Below are positions 24,993 through 34,037 of a DNA stretch of 64,000 bases, in pieces (the stretch's first letter is position 1; every line of letters begins with the position of its first letter). The DNA comes from Aliidongia sp035943795. Its GTDB lineage: Bacteria > Pseudomonadota > Alphaproteobacteria > ATCC43930 > CGMCC-115725. The stretch covers positions 1 through 64,000 of the forward strand of contig NZ_DASZBY010000089.1 in assembly GCF_035943795.1 (NCBI RefSeq), given 5' to 3'. The notes beneath the pieces were generated by a model. That model did no database searches. It saw only the letters and a list, made by a program, of their open reading frames with translations, and had not been told where the DNA came from. The position numbers and the translations under genes are program-made.

Positions 24993-27025
24993 TGGTCGAC
25001 CAATTCGATGGCGGCGGCGGGGAAACGACCTCGGCGGTGACCTGGACGGGCGCTGCGGACGCGATTGCGGCGGAGTGCCCGGTGTGCAGGACGGGGGGCG
25101 CCAAACCGTCAATCCTCAGGACGCAGAGCCTGGCGCCGGGCCGCGGGGTCATCACCCTGCTGCGCTGCCCCGACTGTTCGAACCTGTTCTGGGACGACCT
25201 CGAGCCGTTCGCCTATGAGGGCGGGACGGGATTTCCCTGGTCGGCGGATTTCTATGTCGAGCAGGGCGCCGGCGTGGATGCGCTGATCGAGCCGATCGCG
25301 CGATTGCCGGCCCAGCGCGTTCAACGCTATCTGGAGATCGGCTGCGGCTTCGGTTTCTCCGTCGATGCCGCCCAGCGATTGTTCGGATGGCGCTGCATCG
25401 GCGTCGATCCATCCCCCCTCGCGGACGCCGGCCGTCTCGCGCTCGATCTCGACATCCGGCCGATCTATGCCACGACCGAGGCCGATCTGGGTGGCCGCTT
25501 CGACGTCGTCTATGCCTCGGAAGTGATCGAGCACGTCGGCACGCCCGAGGCGTTTCTGGCGATTTGCCGGGCGCATCTGGCGCCCGACGGCGTGCTGGCA
25601 CTCTCGACGCCGGACGCCGGCTCCATCCGGCCCGAAACCCCGTTGCCCGAACTGGTGCTGGCGCTCAGCCCGGGCCATCACTTGATCCTCTATTGCGAAC
25701 AGGGCTTGCGCCACCTGCTGCTCACGGCGGGTTTCGCGCATGTGTCCGTGACGTCCCGCGGGCACCGACTGGTCGCCTATGCCTCGCAGCGCGTGCTCGA
25801 TTTCGATGTTTCGGCGCCGCTCGACCGGGGGCTCTATCGCAAGTACCTGGAACAGGCGCTCGAGCGAAACGAGCTTCGGCCGTCGTTGCGGCGGGGGTTG
25901 CGCTATCGCCTGCTGAAGGAATTCACCAACGCCGGCGACTACGACGCTGGGCGGTCTCTACTGGCGATGCTCGCGGCCGACATCGAGCAGGTCTTCGGCA
26001 TTGTGGTGGACGAACCGCTCGCGCACAGCGTGGTCGAGCGGGTGCGCTCGGGGCCGCGGACCGGGCAATTCGGTGCCCCCTGGTGCCTTCCGGGCATTCT
26101 CTATTGCGCAGGCATGATCGCGCAGAACGGCGACGGCAATCCCGCGGTCGCGGCCAATCGGTTCGACCTCGCCAGCGCTGCGGCGACGGTCTTCCGCGAA
26201 GCTTACGTTTCCATCGGCATCGATGACGGCGAGACCGGGGATTTCGAGATCGTCGCGGCACGCCAGGCGCTCCTGTCGCTGTGTCGCGTCGATCCCCGCC
26301 GTGTCCTTGCCCGCCTTCGTGCCCGCGCAGTCCCACTCACCGGGGAATTGCTGGAATCGATCGTCCGGCTGCTGATCGATCTTGGAGACGCGGACGCAGC
26401 CATGAGTGCGGCCACCGGCGAGCCGGCACTCATGGCGATGGCCGCGGAGTTCAAGGCACGTCACCGCGAGGACGCCAAAACAGATCCTGCGTCACCGCAC
26501 CGGGCCACCGCCCGCATCGACGCCCGCATCCCGACATCGGCGACCGAGGCTTGCGCCCTGGCCAGCCGCCTGCTCGAGCAGCAGCCACCGGCGACCGGGC
26601 CGGCGTTGGCGTCTGCGATGGTCACCCTGACGATCCTGGGTTTCCTGGAGCCGGCCGCGCTGATCGAGCCGAAGATCGTGGATGAACCCGGCTGGCGCGT
26701 GGAAAATGCGCGCGGCCTGCTGGCGCTCCTGCATCATCGCGAGCCCGAGCGCGCGGCCGGCCATTTCGGGCGCGCCTGGGTCGAGGCGATCGAGGCGGTT
26801 CCGTTGCCCTCGCCGGTCGACGGCTGCCGCCTCAAATATCACGAGACCCTCGCCTGGCTGACGGCCGGCGACGCCCATCGAGCCGCTGCCGCCGCGGCCG
26901 ACCTGGTCGGACCCGGCGCACCCGCCTGGGTCACCGAAGGGGCGAAGAGCGATCTGGCGGTTCTGCTGGCCGATCACCCGTTGGTGACGGAGCTGCTGAC
27001 GCAGGAGCTCGACACTCAGGCGTGA
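24992..27025 (+). CDS. Zinc-ribbon methyltransferase with long uncharacterised C-terminal region
   Basis: This is a 677-residue protein. A zinc ribbon (CPVCRTGG, CPDCSN) is followed by a SAM methyltransferase (YLEIGCGFGFSVDAA, FDVVYASEVIEHV, LAPDGVLALSTP). The remaining 400 or so residues (from about 280) are helical and Ala/Leu-rich, without motifs I know; parts (ARGLLALLHHREPERAAGHFGRAW) look like a TPR-style superhelix. It is coupled to the RgpF gene by TGATG and overlaps the convergent glycosyltransferase gene by 10 bp. It probably modifies a sugar nucleotide or growing glycan. Confidence 0.78.
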   Translation: MVDQFDGGGGETTSAVTWTGAADAIAAECPVCRTGGAKPSILRTQSLAPGRGVITLLRCPDCSNLFWDDLEPFAYEGGTGFPWSADFYVEQGAGVDALIEPIARLPAQRVQRYLEIGCGFGFSVDAAQRLFGWRCIGVDPSPLADAGRLALDLDIRPIYATTEADLGGRFDVVYASEVIEHVGTPEAFLAICRAHLAPDGVLALSTPDAGSIRPETPLPELVLALSPGHHLILYCEQGLRHLLLTAGFAHVSVTSRGHRLVAYASQRVLDFDVSAPLDRGLYRKYLEQALERNELRPSLRRGLRYRLLKEFTNAGDYDAGRSLLAMLAADIEQVFGIVVDEPLAHSVVERVRSGPRTGQFGAPWCLPGILYCAGMIAQNGDGNPAVAANRFDLASAAATVFREAYVSIGIDDGETGDFEIVAARQALLSLCRVDPRRVLARLRARAVPLTGELLESIVRLLIDLGDADAAMSAATGEPALMAMAAEFKARHREDAKTDPASPHRATARIDARIPTSATEACALASRLLEQQPPATGPALASAMVTLTILGFLEPAALIEPKIVDEPGWRVENARGLLALLHHREPERAAGHFGRAWVEAIEAVPLPSPVDGCRLKYHETLAWLTAGDAHRAAAAAADLVGPGAPAWVTEGAKSDLAVLLADHPLVTELLTQELDTQA

Positions 27026-28110
27026 GGCGGCACCAAACCCCTGATGAGTTTGATCAGGCGCTCGCTCGCATGCTCGAGCGAGTAGGCCCGTTCCACGTGG
27101 CGTCGGCCGCTTTGGCCCATCGACCGGCGTAGTTCGGGATCGTCGCGCAGTCGGCGAAACGCAGAGAGCCATTCGTCCGGACCGTTCGCGACGAAACCGC
27201 CGATGCCGACGTCGATGATCTGGGCATTGATGCCGACCGGCGACGCGATGGCCGGCTTCCAGGCTGCCATATATTGCAACAGCTTCAGGCCGCACTTGCC
27301 GCGCTCGAACGGAAGATCGGGCAGAGGCATGATCCCAATGTCCATTTCGCACAAGGCCGCGACCTCGGTCTCCTCCGACCAGGGGCGAACTTCGACGGGA
27401 AGCCCCTTCAGGACATCGGGACGTCCACCGACGACGAGGATCCGAATCCGGCTTTCGGCGGCGAGCTGCGTCAGCGGCTGACGCAGCGCGTCGAGGTACG
27501 GGGAGTTCTGAGGACTGCCGATCCAGCCGATCGTGAAGAATTCGTTCGGCGGCCGTTCGGCCGGTTCCGGGGGATAGCGAGTGAGGTCGATGACCGTCGG
27601 CAGCTCGACGATCCGGCGGGCACCGCTTTCGCGAGCTCGGGCGGCGATCGTCGGGTTGCCACAGGTGACCACGGTTGCCGCCGCCATGGCGCGGTCGACG
27701 CGGTGCCCCAGGAATTTCCGCACGAAGCCGGAAGGGTGCAGGTCGTAGCGGTGGTAGATGCTGTCATCGAGATCGAGGATCGTCGGGATCCGCCGACCCA
27801 GCAAAAGACGCTCCAGCGTCCAGGGCATCCAGGGCAGAAGCTCGCGTTCGATCCAAAGGATGTCCGGCTTCTGCGGACCCAGCAGCGTCATGACACGCCG
27901 CAGATAGGCCGCGATGACCCTCCACTTCGATGGGCGTTGTCCGTCCACCAGCGATCTGACGTACCAATTGTCGAAGAGCGGCTTGACGGCGACTTCGATT
28001 GCCGCGGTGGACAGTGCTGGCAGAAATTGGATGAGACGGTAGCGCGAACTCGCTGCAAGACGGCCGTATCGCGTCAGTGCGAGAACCTGGATCTTAGACG
28101 CCTTCGACAT
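27016..28110 (-). CDS. GT4-like glycosyltransferase
   Basis: This is a 364-residue GT-B glycosyltransferase. The N-terminal half has RYGRLAASSRYR and DILWIERELLPWMP, and the C-terminal half has FTIGWIGSPQNSPYLDAL, LPFERGKCGLKLLQYMAAW and SPVGINAQII, the donor-binding region. No signal or membrane segment is present; it should act at the cytoplasmic face. It lies 6 bp from the next glycosyltransferase gene on the same strand, making a small operon. The sugar specificity is unknown. Confidence 0.85.
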   Translation of the reverse strand: MSKASKIQVLALTRYGRLAASSRYRLIQFLPALSTAAIEVAVKPLFDNWYVRSLVDGQRPSKWRVIAAYLRRVMTLLGPQKPDILWIERELLPWMPWTLERLLLGRRIPTILDLDDSIYHRYDLHPSGFVRKFLGHRVDRAMAAATVVTCGNPTIAARARESGARRIVELPTVIDLTRYPPEPAERPPNEFFTIGWIGSPQNSPYLDALRQPLTQLAAESRIRILVVGGRPDVLKGLPVEVRPWSEETEVAALCEMDIGIMPLPDLPFERGKCGLKLLQYMAAWKPAIASPVGINAQIIDVGIGGFVANGPDEWLSAFRRLRDDPELRRSMGQSGRRHVERAYSLEHASERLIKLIRGLVPPHA

Positions 28111-28116
28111 GCGGGG

Positions 28117-29028
28117 TTAGTTCTCGCTGACCAAATAGCACCACAATAGACGATACCCTGCGATGACGGACCGGAATCCGCTCGATCCTTGGCGCCAGCC
28201 TGCCAAAACAAGGCGGCTCCAAGGCTCAATCGCCAGGGTTGCGAACAAAACGACTATGTATTGACCATAGCCAAAGTGTTTTTTGGCGAAGATAAATCGG
28301 CTTTGCAGGAAATAGAACAGCCGTTTCGCCGGTATCGCGCCGCTGCTGCCGCCGCCGATATGTTCGACCTCGCCAGAAATTTCAAACCAACTACCCCTTC
28401 CGGCTTGCATCGCGCGCAGCGCGAGATCGGCATCTTCATAATACATGAAGAATCGTTCGTCAAAACCGCCGAGCGCCTGGAACAGCGGACGAGGCATGAA
28501 CCAGCAGGCGCCCATGACCTGATCGACCGCGCGGCTCTCGATGCACGCGGCTTTGGGCAGGAACGCGCGAAAGCGGCTCAACCATGGCAATCGATCGAGG
28601 GCGAGCGCACGGGCCAGAACGGCCGAGGCTGTCGGAAAGGTCGAGCAGCTCTCCTGGGTCTCCCCAGCATGATCGACCAATTTCAGCCCCACGATGCCGG
28701 TCGCCCGGCGGTTCTGAAGGGCCGATAGTCCGGCTTCGAGTGCACCTGGGCGAACTCTGGCGTCGGGATTGAGGAAAAGCAGGAAGTCGGCATCGCCCAG
28801 AGCAGCGCCGCGGTTGCAGCCGCGCCCGAAACCCAAGTTCTCATCGACGCGATCGACGACGAGCGGCAGGTCGGGGGAGGTTTCCACAGCGAGGCTGTCA
28901 TCGCTCGACGCGTTGTCGACGACGATGGTCGATTTTATCAGACCTTTTCCGTTGTTCCTGGCAAGCGCAGCGAGGCAGTCGGCAAGGTGCCTGCCTGAAT
29001 TCCAGTTAACGATAATGACATCTATCAT
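28117..29028 (-). CDS. Family 2 glycosyltransferase (rhamnosyltransferase-like)
   Basis: This is a 303-residue GT-A enzyme. MIDVIIVNWNSGRHLADCL opens the fold, FLLFLNPDARV contains the DxD-like metal motif, and GACWFMPRPLFQALGGFDERFFMYYEDADL is the acceptor-side signature typical of rhamnosyltransferases. ATG 29028 is preferred because the fold starts there after GGCAGG; an ATG 21 nt upstream is possible. A hydrophobic C-terminal stretch (YGQYIVVLFATLAI) may contact the membrane. It is first of a two-gene operon. Confidence 0.88.
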   Translation of the reverse strand: MIDVIIVNWNSGRHLADCLAALARNNGKGLIKSTIVVDNASSDDSLAVETSPDLPLVVDRVDENLGFGRGCNRGAALGDADFLLFLNPDARVRPGALEAGLSALQNRRATGIVGLKLVDHAGETQESCSTFPTASAVLARALALDRLPWLSRFRAFLPKAACIESRAVDQVMGACWFMPRPLFQALGGFDERFFMYYEDADLALRAMQAGRGSWFEISGEVEHIGGGSSGAIPAKRLFYFLQSRFIFAKKHFGYGQYIVVLFATLAIEPWSRLVLAGWRQGSSGFRSVIAGYRLLWCYLVSEN

Positions 29029-29439
29029 GCCTGCCGATTGAATGACCATGGAGGCTCTCTACGGGGTTCACGGATTCTTAACCGATCGTTTGATAATCTT
29101 TGATAAGAAAAACTGGGGCCTTGCGAATACATTGGAGAGAATAGCAACCTGAGGCTAAACGTGTCGGTTGGTCACATGCTGAGGCTTTGCTGCCTGCTTC
29201 CGCGGGATTTGCGAGCCGCAACCTCATGTGATCGCACAGACCTTCGGCGGGTTCACGTGGAAACGCGAGTACCTGCCGCCGTTTCAAGTTGCACGCCGTT
29301 TGCCGCCAGGATCGGCGAACGGGTTTCGACGAAGGGCGCGTGGGGCTATTATAAGAAGTCGGGCGGCTCGAAATTTCTGGAACCAAAGAACCGCGCCGTG
29401 GTTTATGTCAATAATGGGTCAAGGGTGAGGGTTCTGGTC
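29029..29439. other. About 400-bp divergent intergenic region with TTTGATAA direct repeats
   Basis: It separates the divergent glycosyltransferase and PEP-CTERM genes. Two TTTGATAA copies lie at 29089-29096 and 29099-29106, exactly one helical turn apart, near the glycosyltransferase start. No gene is convincing in the rest, though the PEP-CTERM reading frame stays open upstream to 29161. Confidence 0.4.
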
Positions 29440-30201
29440 ATGTCTATGCTTCGTGTGCCAATGGCGATTGCTGCGGTGGCTGCGGTATTCGCGTACGCAG
29501 CGCCGGCAAAGGCGGACATCATTGCGGAACTGACTGATAGCGCCAACGACGCGCCGGTGTTCGCGACAAGTACCGCCGGTCAATATCAGTTCAATGGCGC
29601 AATCGGAAATTTCACGATCAGCGACCTGATCTCGTCGGTGTCGACGGGTAACACCAGCAACCTGCTGAGCCAAGGATTGACCTTGACGGCCAATGGCGCC
29701 GGCACCATGACGCTGACGGTGACGCAGACCAACTTGACCAGCGCCGCCCAGGTCATGAATTTCGCCTCGCAGTTCGGCGCGGTGACAAGTAATGCCACCG
29801 GTCTGACCGTCAATCGGACGACGTGCTTCGATCCGGGCAACGGGCCCAAGGGCGGCAGCAAGAACGAGCCCTGCTTCAACACGATCGGCAGCAACGGCAC
29901 CCTGGCCGCCGCGGCCAACTCCGTGGCCGAGATCGTTGGCAATTCGCCTTTCTCGATCTCCGAGAACATCACCTTCACGTCGGTGGCGGGCGTGCTGCCG
30001 AGCACGGGCGACAGCACCGGCCCGGTTCAGAGCGCCGACCCGGATATCCCGCCTGCGGGATCGACCACCAGCCTGTTCGACGCGGTGACTTCGGTTCCGG
30101 AACCCGTCTCGATCGCGCTCTTCTTCACAGGCTTGGTCGGCCTGGGCTTGGCTCGCCAGCGTCGCCTGCGCGGCGGCATGGTAAAGACGACCACCGTCTG
30201 A
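29440..30201 (+). CDS. PEP-CTERM domain exported protein
   Basis: This 253-residue exported protein has a signal peptide (MAIAAVAAVFAYAAPAKA) and a Thr/Ser/Asn-rich beta body. The C-terminal sorting tail is complete: VPEP at the motif, the hydrophobic helix SIALFFTGLVGLGLA, then basic RQRRLRGG. Such tails are cut by exosortase, usually in bacteria that make an extracellular polysaccharide. No exosortase gene is in this window. ATG 29440 after GTGAGGG is chosen at the signal peptide. The neighbouring glycan genes fit this sorting system. Confidence 0.85.
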   Translation: MSMLRVPMAIAAVAAVFAYAAPAKADIIAELTDSANDAPVFATSTAGQYQFNGAIGNFTISDLISSVSTGNTSNLLSQGLTLTANGAGTMTLTVTQTNLTSAAQVMNFASQFGAVTSNATGLTVNRTTCFDPGNGPKGGSKNEPCFNTIGSNGTLAAAANSVAEIVGNSPFSISENITFTSVAGVLPSTGDSTGPVQSADPDIPPAGSTTSLFDAVTSVPEPVSIALFFTGLVGLGLARQRRLRGGMVKTTTV

Positions 30202-30209
30202 CATCGCCA

Positions 30210-30259
30210 TGAGGCGTACCGACGCGGGGCAGCTTGCTGCTCCGCGGCGGTACGCCTCA
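30210..30259. terminator. Bidirectional terminator hairpin
   Basis: A long imperfect hairpin has outer arms TGAGGCGTACCG and CGGTACGCCTCA and an inner stem GGCAGC/GCTGC. It lies between convergent genes and overlaps the stop codon of the minus-strand DUF2945 gene. Confidence 0.7.
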
Positions 30260-30466
30260 AGCTTTGCGCAGCGCGCCGGGCTTGTGAATTGCCTTCGCAC
30301 CGGTCTTGTCACTGCGGACCTCGAACTGCGGCGCGTCGGGCGAGGCGGTCGCCGCATGGGTTTTGACCTTGGCTGCCCCGGTCAATTTCTGCTCGATCCG
30401 GCCCGTCGTCTCGCCCTGGGGCGTGTTCCACCGGACCTTGTCGCCCGACTTCAAATCCTTCGCCAT
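30257..30466 (-). CDS. DUF2945 (HVA1/Tudor-like) small protein
   Basis: This 69-residue protein has the family pattern GDKVRWNTPQGETTGRIEQKLT and later FEVRSDKTGAKAIHKPGALRK. It is small, basic and cytoplasmic; the function is not established. A clear TGAGGAGAG site precedes the ATG. It lies 11 bp after the reductase gene and is probably in its operon. Confidence 0.88.
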   Translation of the reverse strand: MAKDLKSGDKVRWNTPQGETTGRIEQKLTGAAKVKTHAATASPDAPQFEVRSDKTGAKAIHKPGALRKA

Positions 30467-30477
30467 GATGGCTCTCC

Positions 30478-32061
30478 TCAGGCCGTCTCGTGGGGCCGGG
30501 TCGCCAGCACCGCGCTGGGCGACGAGCCCACCGGATGCAACTCGTCGAGCGTCCAGTCGCGTTTCTGGTCCATCAACGCGATCAGCGCCGCCATGTCCTG
30601 GTCCCGGTTCCATCCGGCCGCGGCCACGATCCGGCCGTCGCGCCGGTAATAGGCGATGAATTCCGGCGCTTCGGTGTCGCCGCGCACGATCAGTTCATCC
30701 GACCCGGACCCGTGGCCGACGTAGTCGAGCCGCTTCGAGAACTGGATCGTCCAGAAATACGGCACGGCCACGTAATGCCGTCCGGCGCCCAGCATGTTGC
30801 GCGCGGCGAGCCGGCCATGCTGCTCTGCCACGCGCCAATGCTCGACCCGGACCGTCGGTCCATCGCCTTGCAGCGGAAATGCAGCGATGTCGCCGGCGGC
30901 ATGAAGCCCATCGGCCAGGCGCAGTTCGGCATCGACGTCGACGCCGCCGTCCTCGCGCAGCGGCACGCCCTGCAGGAAGCCGGTCTGCAGTCGGACACCC
31001 AGGCCAACCACGACCAGATCGGCCGCCAGTTCCTCGCCATCGGTCAGCACCACACCGGCGACCATCCCTTCGCCTGTCACCCGATCGACCCGGCGGTTGA
31101 GGCGGAATGCCACGCCCTCGGCCTCGTGCATCTTGCGGAAGATCGTGCCGATCTCGGCGCCCAGCTGCGGCTCGAACGGCGCGCGCTGGTCGGCCACGAC
31201 CGTCACCTCCAGCCCGCGTTCGCGCAGGCTGGCGGCCACCTCCATGCCGATGAAGCTGGCGCCGACGACGACGACCTTGCGGCCGGGCACGGCGACATCG
31301 ACCAGATGGCGCGCATCGGCGCGGTTGCGCAGGACGAAGACATGTTCCAGGTGCGCCCCCGGAAAGCTCGGCCGTACCGGCGCGCCGCCGGTCGCGATCA
31401 GGGCCGCGTCATAGACCCGCGTCGTGCCGTCCTCCAGCACGATGATGCGTGCCTTCGGGTCGAGCATCCGCACCGTGCCGTGGATCCGCTCGATCGCGTG
31501 ATGGCGATAGAACGCCTCGTCCTGCAGCGGCGATTTCTCGCCGGCGTCGGCGCCCGACAGCACGTATTTGCTGAGCAGGGTGCGGTCGTAGGGTAGTTCA
31601 CCATCCTGGTCGATCATCGCGATCTCGCCGGCGAACCCTTCTTCCCTCAGGGTCTGCGCGGCCGTGGCGCCGGCGCCACCACCGCCAATGATAACGAACC
31701 GGCGCGGATCGCGTGCCGCCGGCAAAGCCGGCTGCGCTTGGACCGGAGGCTCCGGCGCCAGCACCACCTCCCCGTCGCGGATGCCGACCGGGATATGGAG
31801 CAGCCCGTCGACCGCCGGCGGTTCCAGGCAGGCGCCGCTGGTGATGCAGAACGCGGCCTTGTGCCAGGGACAGACTACCCGGTCGCCGTCGAGGATCCCC
31901 TCGGCGAGCGGACCGCCCGCATGGGGACAGGTGCCGGCCATCGCGAACACGTCGTCGCCGCGTCGGACCAGCAGGATCTTGGCGCCATCGACCTCGACCT
32001 GCCGCATCGTGCCGTCGGGGAAATCGGCGAGGCGGGCCACGACACGGGCTTGGTTCGGCAT
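30478..32061 (-). CDS. Rieske-FAD/NAD(P) reductase (AIF-like)
   Basis: This is a 527-residue redox enzyme. The N-terminal Rieske domain binds a [2Fe-2S] cluster through Cys45-x-His47 (CPHAGG) and Cys64-x2-His67 (CPWHK). An FAD/NAD(P) pyridine-nucleotide disulfide reductase fold follows: FVIIGGGGAGATAAQTL for FAD, VVVVGASFIGMEVA for the nicotinamide nucleotide, and LHAAGDIAAFP. This layout is that of ferredoxin reductases of the AIF group. ATG 32061 begins at the Rieske domain, although the frame runs further upstream. Its electron acceptor is unknown. Confidence 0.9.
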   Translation of the reverse strand: MPNQARVVARLADFPDGTMRQVEVDGAKILLVRRGDDVFAMAGTCPHAGGPLAEGILDGDRVVCPWHKAAFCITSGACLEPPAVDGLLHIPVGIRDGEVVLAPEPPVQAQPALPAARDPRRFVIIGGGGAGATAAQTLREEGFAGEIAMIDQDGELPYDRTLLSKYVLSGADAGEKSPLQDEAFYRHHAIERIHGTVRMLDPKARIIVLEDGTTRVYDAALIATGGAPVRPSFPGAHLEHVFVLRNRADARHLVDVAVPGRKVVVVGASFIGMEVAASLRERGLEVTVVADQRAPFEPQLGAEIGTIFRKMHEAEGVAFRLNRRVDRVTGEGMVAGVVLTDGEELAADLVVVGLGVRLQTGFLQGVPLREDGGVDVDAELRLADGLHAAGDIAAFPLQGDGPTVRVEHWRVAEQHGRLAARNMLGAGRHYVAVPYFWTIQFSKRLDYVGHGSGSDELIVRGDTEAPEFIAYYRRDGRIVAAAGWNRDQDMAALIALMDQKRDWTLDELHPVGSSPSAVLATRPHETA

Positions 32062-32202
32062 GGGGGCACCTGTTGTTTTTGGATCCGTCTCCCCTTCAAG
32101 CCGCGAATTCCGCCCCCGGTTCCCGCATCGCTGGCGGGCAGCGCAACCAAATCTCCCCTCAGCAGTTCTGAAAGGCCTAACCGAGAAGCGGGAGAAGCCG
32201 AC

Positions 32203-33342
32203 GTGCGAGCCCTTCGGGTCGATCCAACCGAGAGTGCCGACCCGCTGCCCGACGTGCGCGCGATCGCCCGCGATGCCGCCGATGCCTGCCGCGCCGAAGC
32301 GGCGGCGCTGGATCGCTCTGGCCTGGTCCCGCCGTCCAGCATCCGGCGCCTGGGCGAGGCCGGGCTGCTCGCGGCACCGCTCGGCCTCGACGCCGGCGGT
32401 TGGGGCCTGGGCGGCACGCCGGGGTCGACCGCGCGCCTGCTCGAGATCCTGACCATCATCGGGGGCGGCGACCTGGCGATCGGGCGGCTCTACGAAGGCC
32501 ATGTCAACGCCCTGTTGCTGGTCGACCGGTTCGGCACGCCGACCCAGCGGCAGCGGGTCGCCATGGCGGTGCGCCATCATCACGCGCTGCTGGGCGTCTG
32601 GAACACCGACACGGCGGCGCCGCTGACGCTGGTGCGCGCGGGCAGCGCCTGGCACTTGGCCGGCGGCAAGTCGTTCGCTTCCGGCGTCGGCCTGGTCGCC
32701 CACGCGCTGGTCACGGCCCGCCGCCCCGACGGCGGGCGGCAGATGCTGCTGGTGCCCATGGCCGACCTCGCCTGCCGGATCGACCGGACCAGTTGGCAGC
32801 CGCTCGGCATGCGCGCCTCCATGAGTTTTCATATCGATCTGGAAGGAGTCGGGGTCGGCGCCGATGCGTTCCTGGGCCAGGCGAACGACTATCTGGCCGA
32901 GCCCTGGTTCTCCGCCGGCTGCATCCGCTTCCTAGCGGTCCAACTGGGCGGCGCGCTCGCGCTGCTGCGCACGGTGCATGCCCATCTGCGCCGGACCGGG
33001 CGTGAGGGTGATCCCTACCAGATCGAACGCTTCGCCCGCATGCGGGTTGCCGTCGAAACCGGGCGGCTGTGGCTCGATCGCGCCGCCGCCGTGTTCGACG
33101 GCACCGACGCCCCGGCCGAGATCATCGCAACCGCCAACATGGCGCGCCACGCGATCGAGCAGGCCTCGACCCTGACCCTCGAGCTGGCCGGCCGCTCGGT
33201 CGGCGTGCAGGGCATGCTGGCGCCGCACCCGATGGAGCGGCTGATCCGCGACCTGTCGACCTACATGCGCCAGCCGGCGCCCGACGCGGCACTGGCATCG
33301 GTCGGCCGTGCGGCGCTGGCGGCGGACGAGCTGCCATGGTGA
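32203..33342 (+). CDS. Acyl-CoA dehydrogenase family protein
   Basis: This is a 379-residue flavoenzyme-like protein with the acyl-CoA dehydrogenase fold: N-terminal helical part with GLVPPSSIRRLGEAGLLAAP, a middle beta domain (LLGVWNTDTAA, LAGGKSFASGVG), and a C-terminal helical bundle ending in RLIRDLSTYMRQP. GTG 32203 is chosen because GGGAG lies 8 nt upstream. It overlaps the PIG-L deacetylase gene by 7 bp, so the two are coupled. In this setting it may act on a carrier-bound or sugar substrate rather than in beta-oxidation (inference). Confidence 0.82.
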   Translation: MRALRVDPTESADPLPDVRAIARDAADACRAEAAALDRSGLVPPSSIRRLGEAGLLAAPLGLDAGGWGLGGTPGSTARLLEILTIIGGGDLAIGRLYEGHVNALLLVDRFGTPTQRQRVAMAVRHHHALLGVWNTDTAAPLTLVRAGSAWHLAGGKSFASGVGLVAHALVTARRPDGGRQMLLVPMADLACRIDRTSWQPLGMRASMSFHIDLEGVGVGADAFLGQANDYLAEPWFSAGCIRFLAVQLGGALALLRTVHAHLRRTGREGDPYQIERFARMRVAVETGRLWLDRAAAVFDGTDAPAEIIATANMARHAIEQASTLTLELAGRSVGVQGMLAPHPMERLIRDLSTYMRQPAPDAALASVGRAALAADELPW

Positions 33343-34037
33343 GCGCCGGCGAGGCGATGCTGGAGCTGGACGGGCTGCGGGGCACCGTCCTGGTCGTGGC
33401 CCCGCATCCGGACGACGAAAGCATCGGCTGCGGTGGCCTGATCGCGACGCTGCGCCGACGGGAGGTCGATGTCCACGTCGTGATCATGACCGACGGCACC
33501 GGCTCCCACCCGAATTCTCCAAGCCATCCGCCGGGGCGGTTGGCGGCCGTGCGTGCGGGCGAGGTGCTGGATGCCTTGGCCATCCTGGGCGTCGCCGGGG
33601 GCGCCGTGTCGTTCTGGCAATTGGGCGACCGGTTCGTGCCCGATGAAGGTGCGGACGGCTTCGAGGGGGCGGCCGTCCGGGCGCGGGCTTTGCTGCGGGT
33701 GATGCAGCCGTCCCTGCTGGTCATTCCGGGCCGGGCCGACAGTCATGGCGATCATCGCGCGGTCTGGGCGATCTGGTCGCGCGCCGCCGCCGAGCTGCCG
33801 GCCCCGCCGCGGCAGCTGGAATATATCGTGTGGCCCCGGCCGGACGCTGCCGGCGAGGGGCGTCCCGTCACGCTCGACATCGGCGCGGTGCTGGCGCTGA
33901 AGCGCCGGGCGATCGCCGCCCATCGATCGCAGCTGGGGCTGGTGATCGACGACGATCCGACGGGCTTTCACTTGCCGGACGATCTGCTCGCCAGGGCCGA
34001 CCGGCCCCAGGAATCCTATTTCGAGGCTCGGCCATGA
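33336..34037 (+). CDS. PIG-L/LmbE family deacetylase
   Basis: This is a 233-residue zinc-dependent N-deacetylase. The motif VVAPHPDDESIGCGG supplies the metal-binding His-Pro-Asp-Asp, and SHGDHRAVW supplies the second His. The family removes acetyl from GlcNAc-type or related amides. It overlaps the dehydrogenase upstream and, by 4 bp (ATGA), the NodS-like methyltransferase downstream. That makes a tightly coupled three-gene unit. Confidence 0.9.
   Translation: MVSAGEAMLELDGLRGTVLVVAPHPDDESIGCGGLIATLRRREVDVHVVIMTDGTGSHPNSPSHPPGRLAAVRAGEVLDALAILGVAGGAVSFWQLGDRFVPDEGADGFEGAAVRARALLRVMQPSLLVIPGRADSHGDHRAVWAIWSRAAAELPAPPRQLEYIVWPRPDAAGEGRPVTLDIGAVLALKRRAIAAHRSQLGLVIDDDPTGFHLPDDLLARADRPQESYFEARP

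Noticed and set aside
31738..32202. Upstream extension of the acyl-CoA dehydrogenase frame
   Set aside because: It would overlap the divergent reductase gene by hundreds of bases; GTG 32203 has a proper ribosome-binding site.
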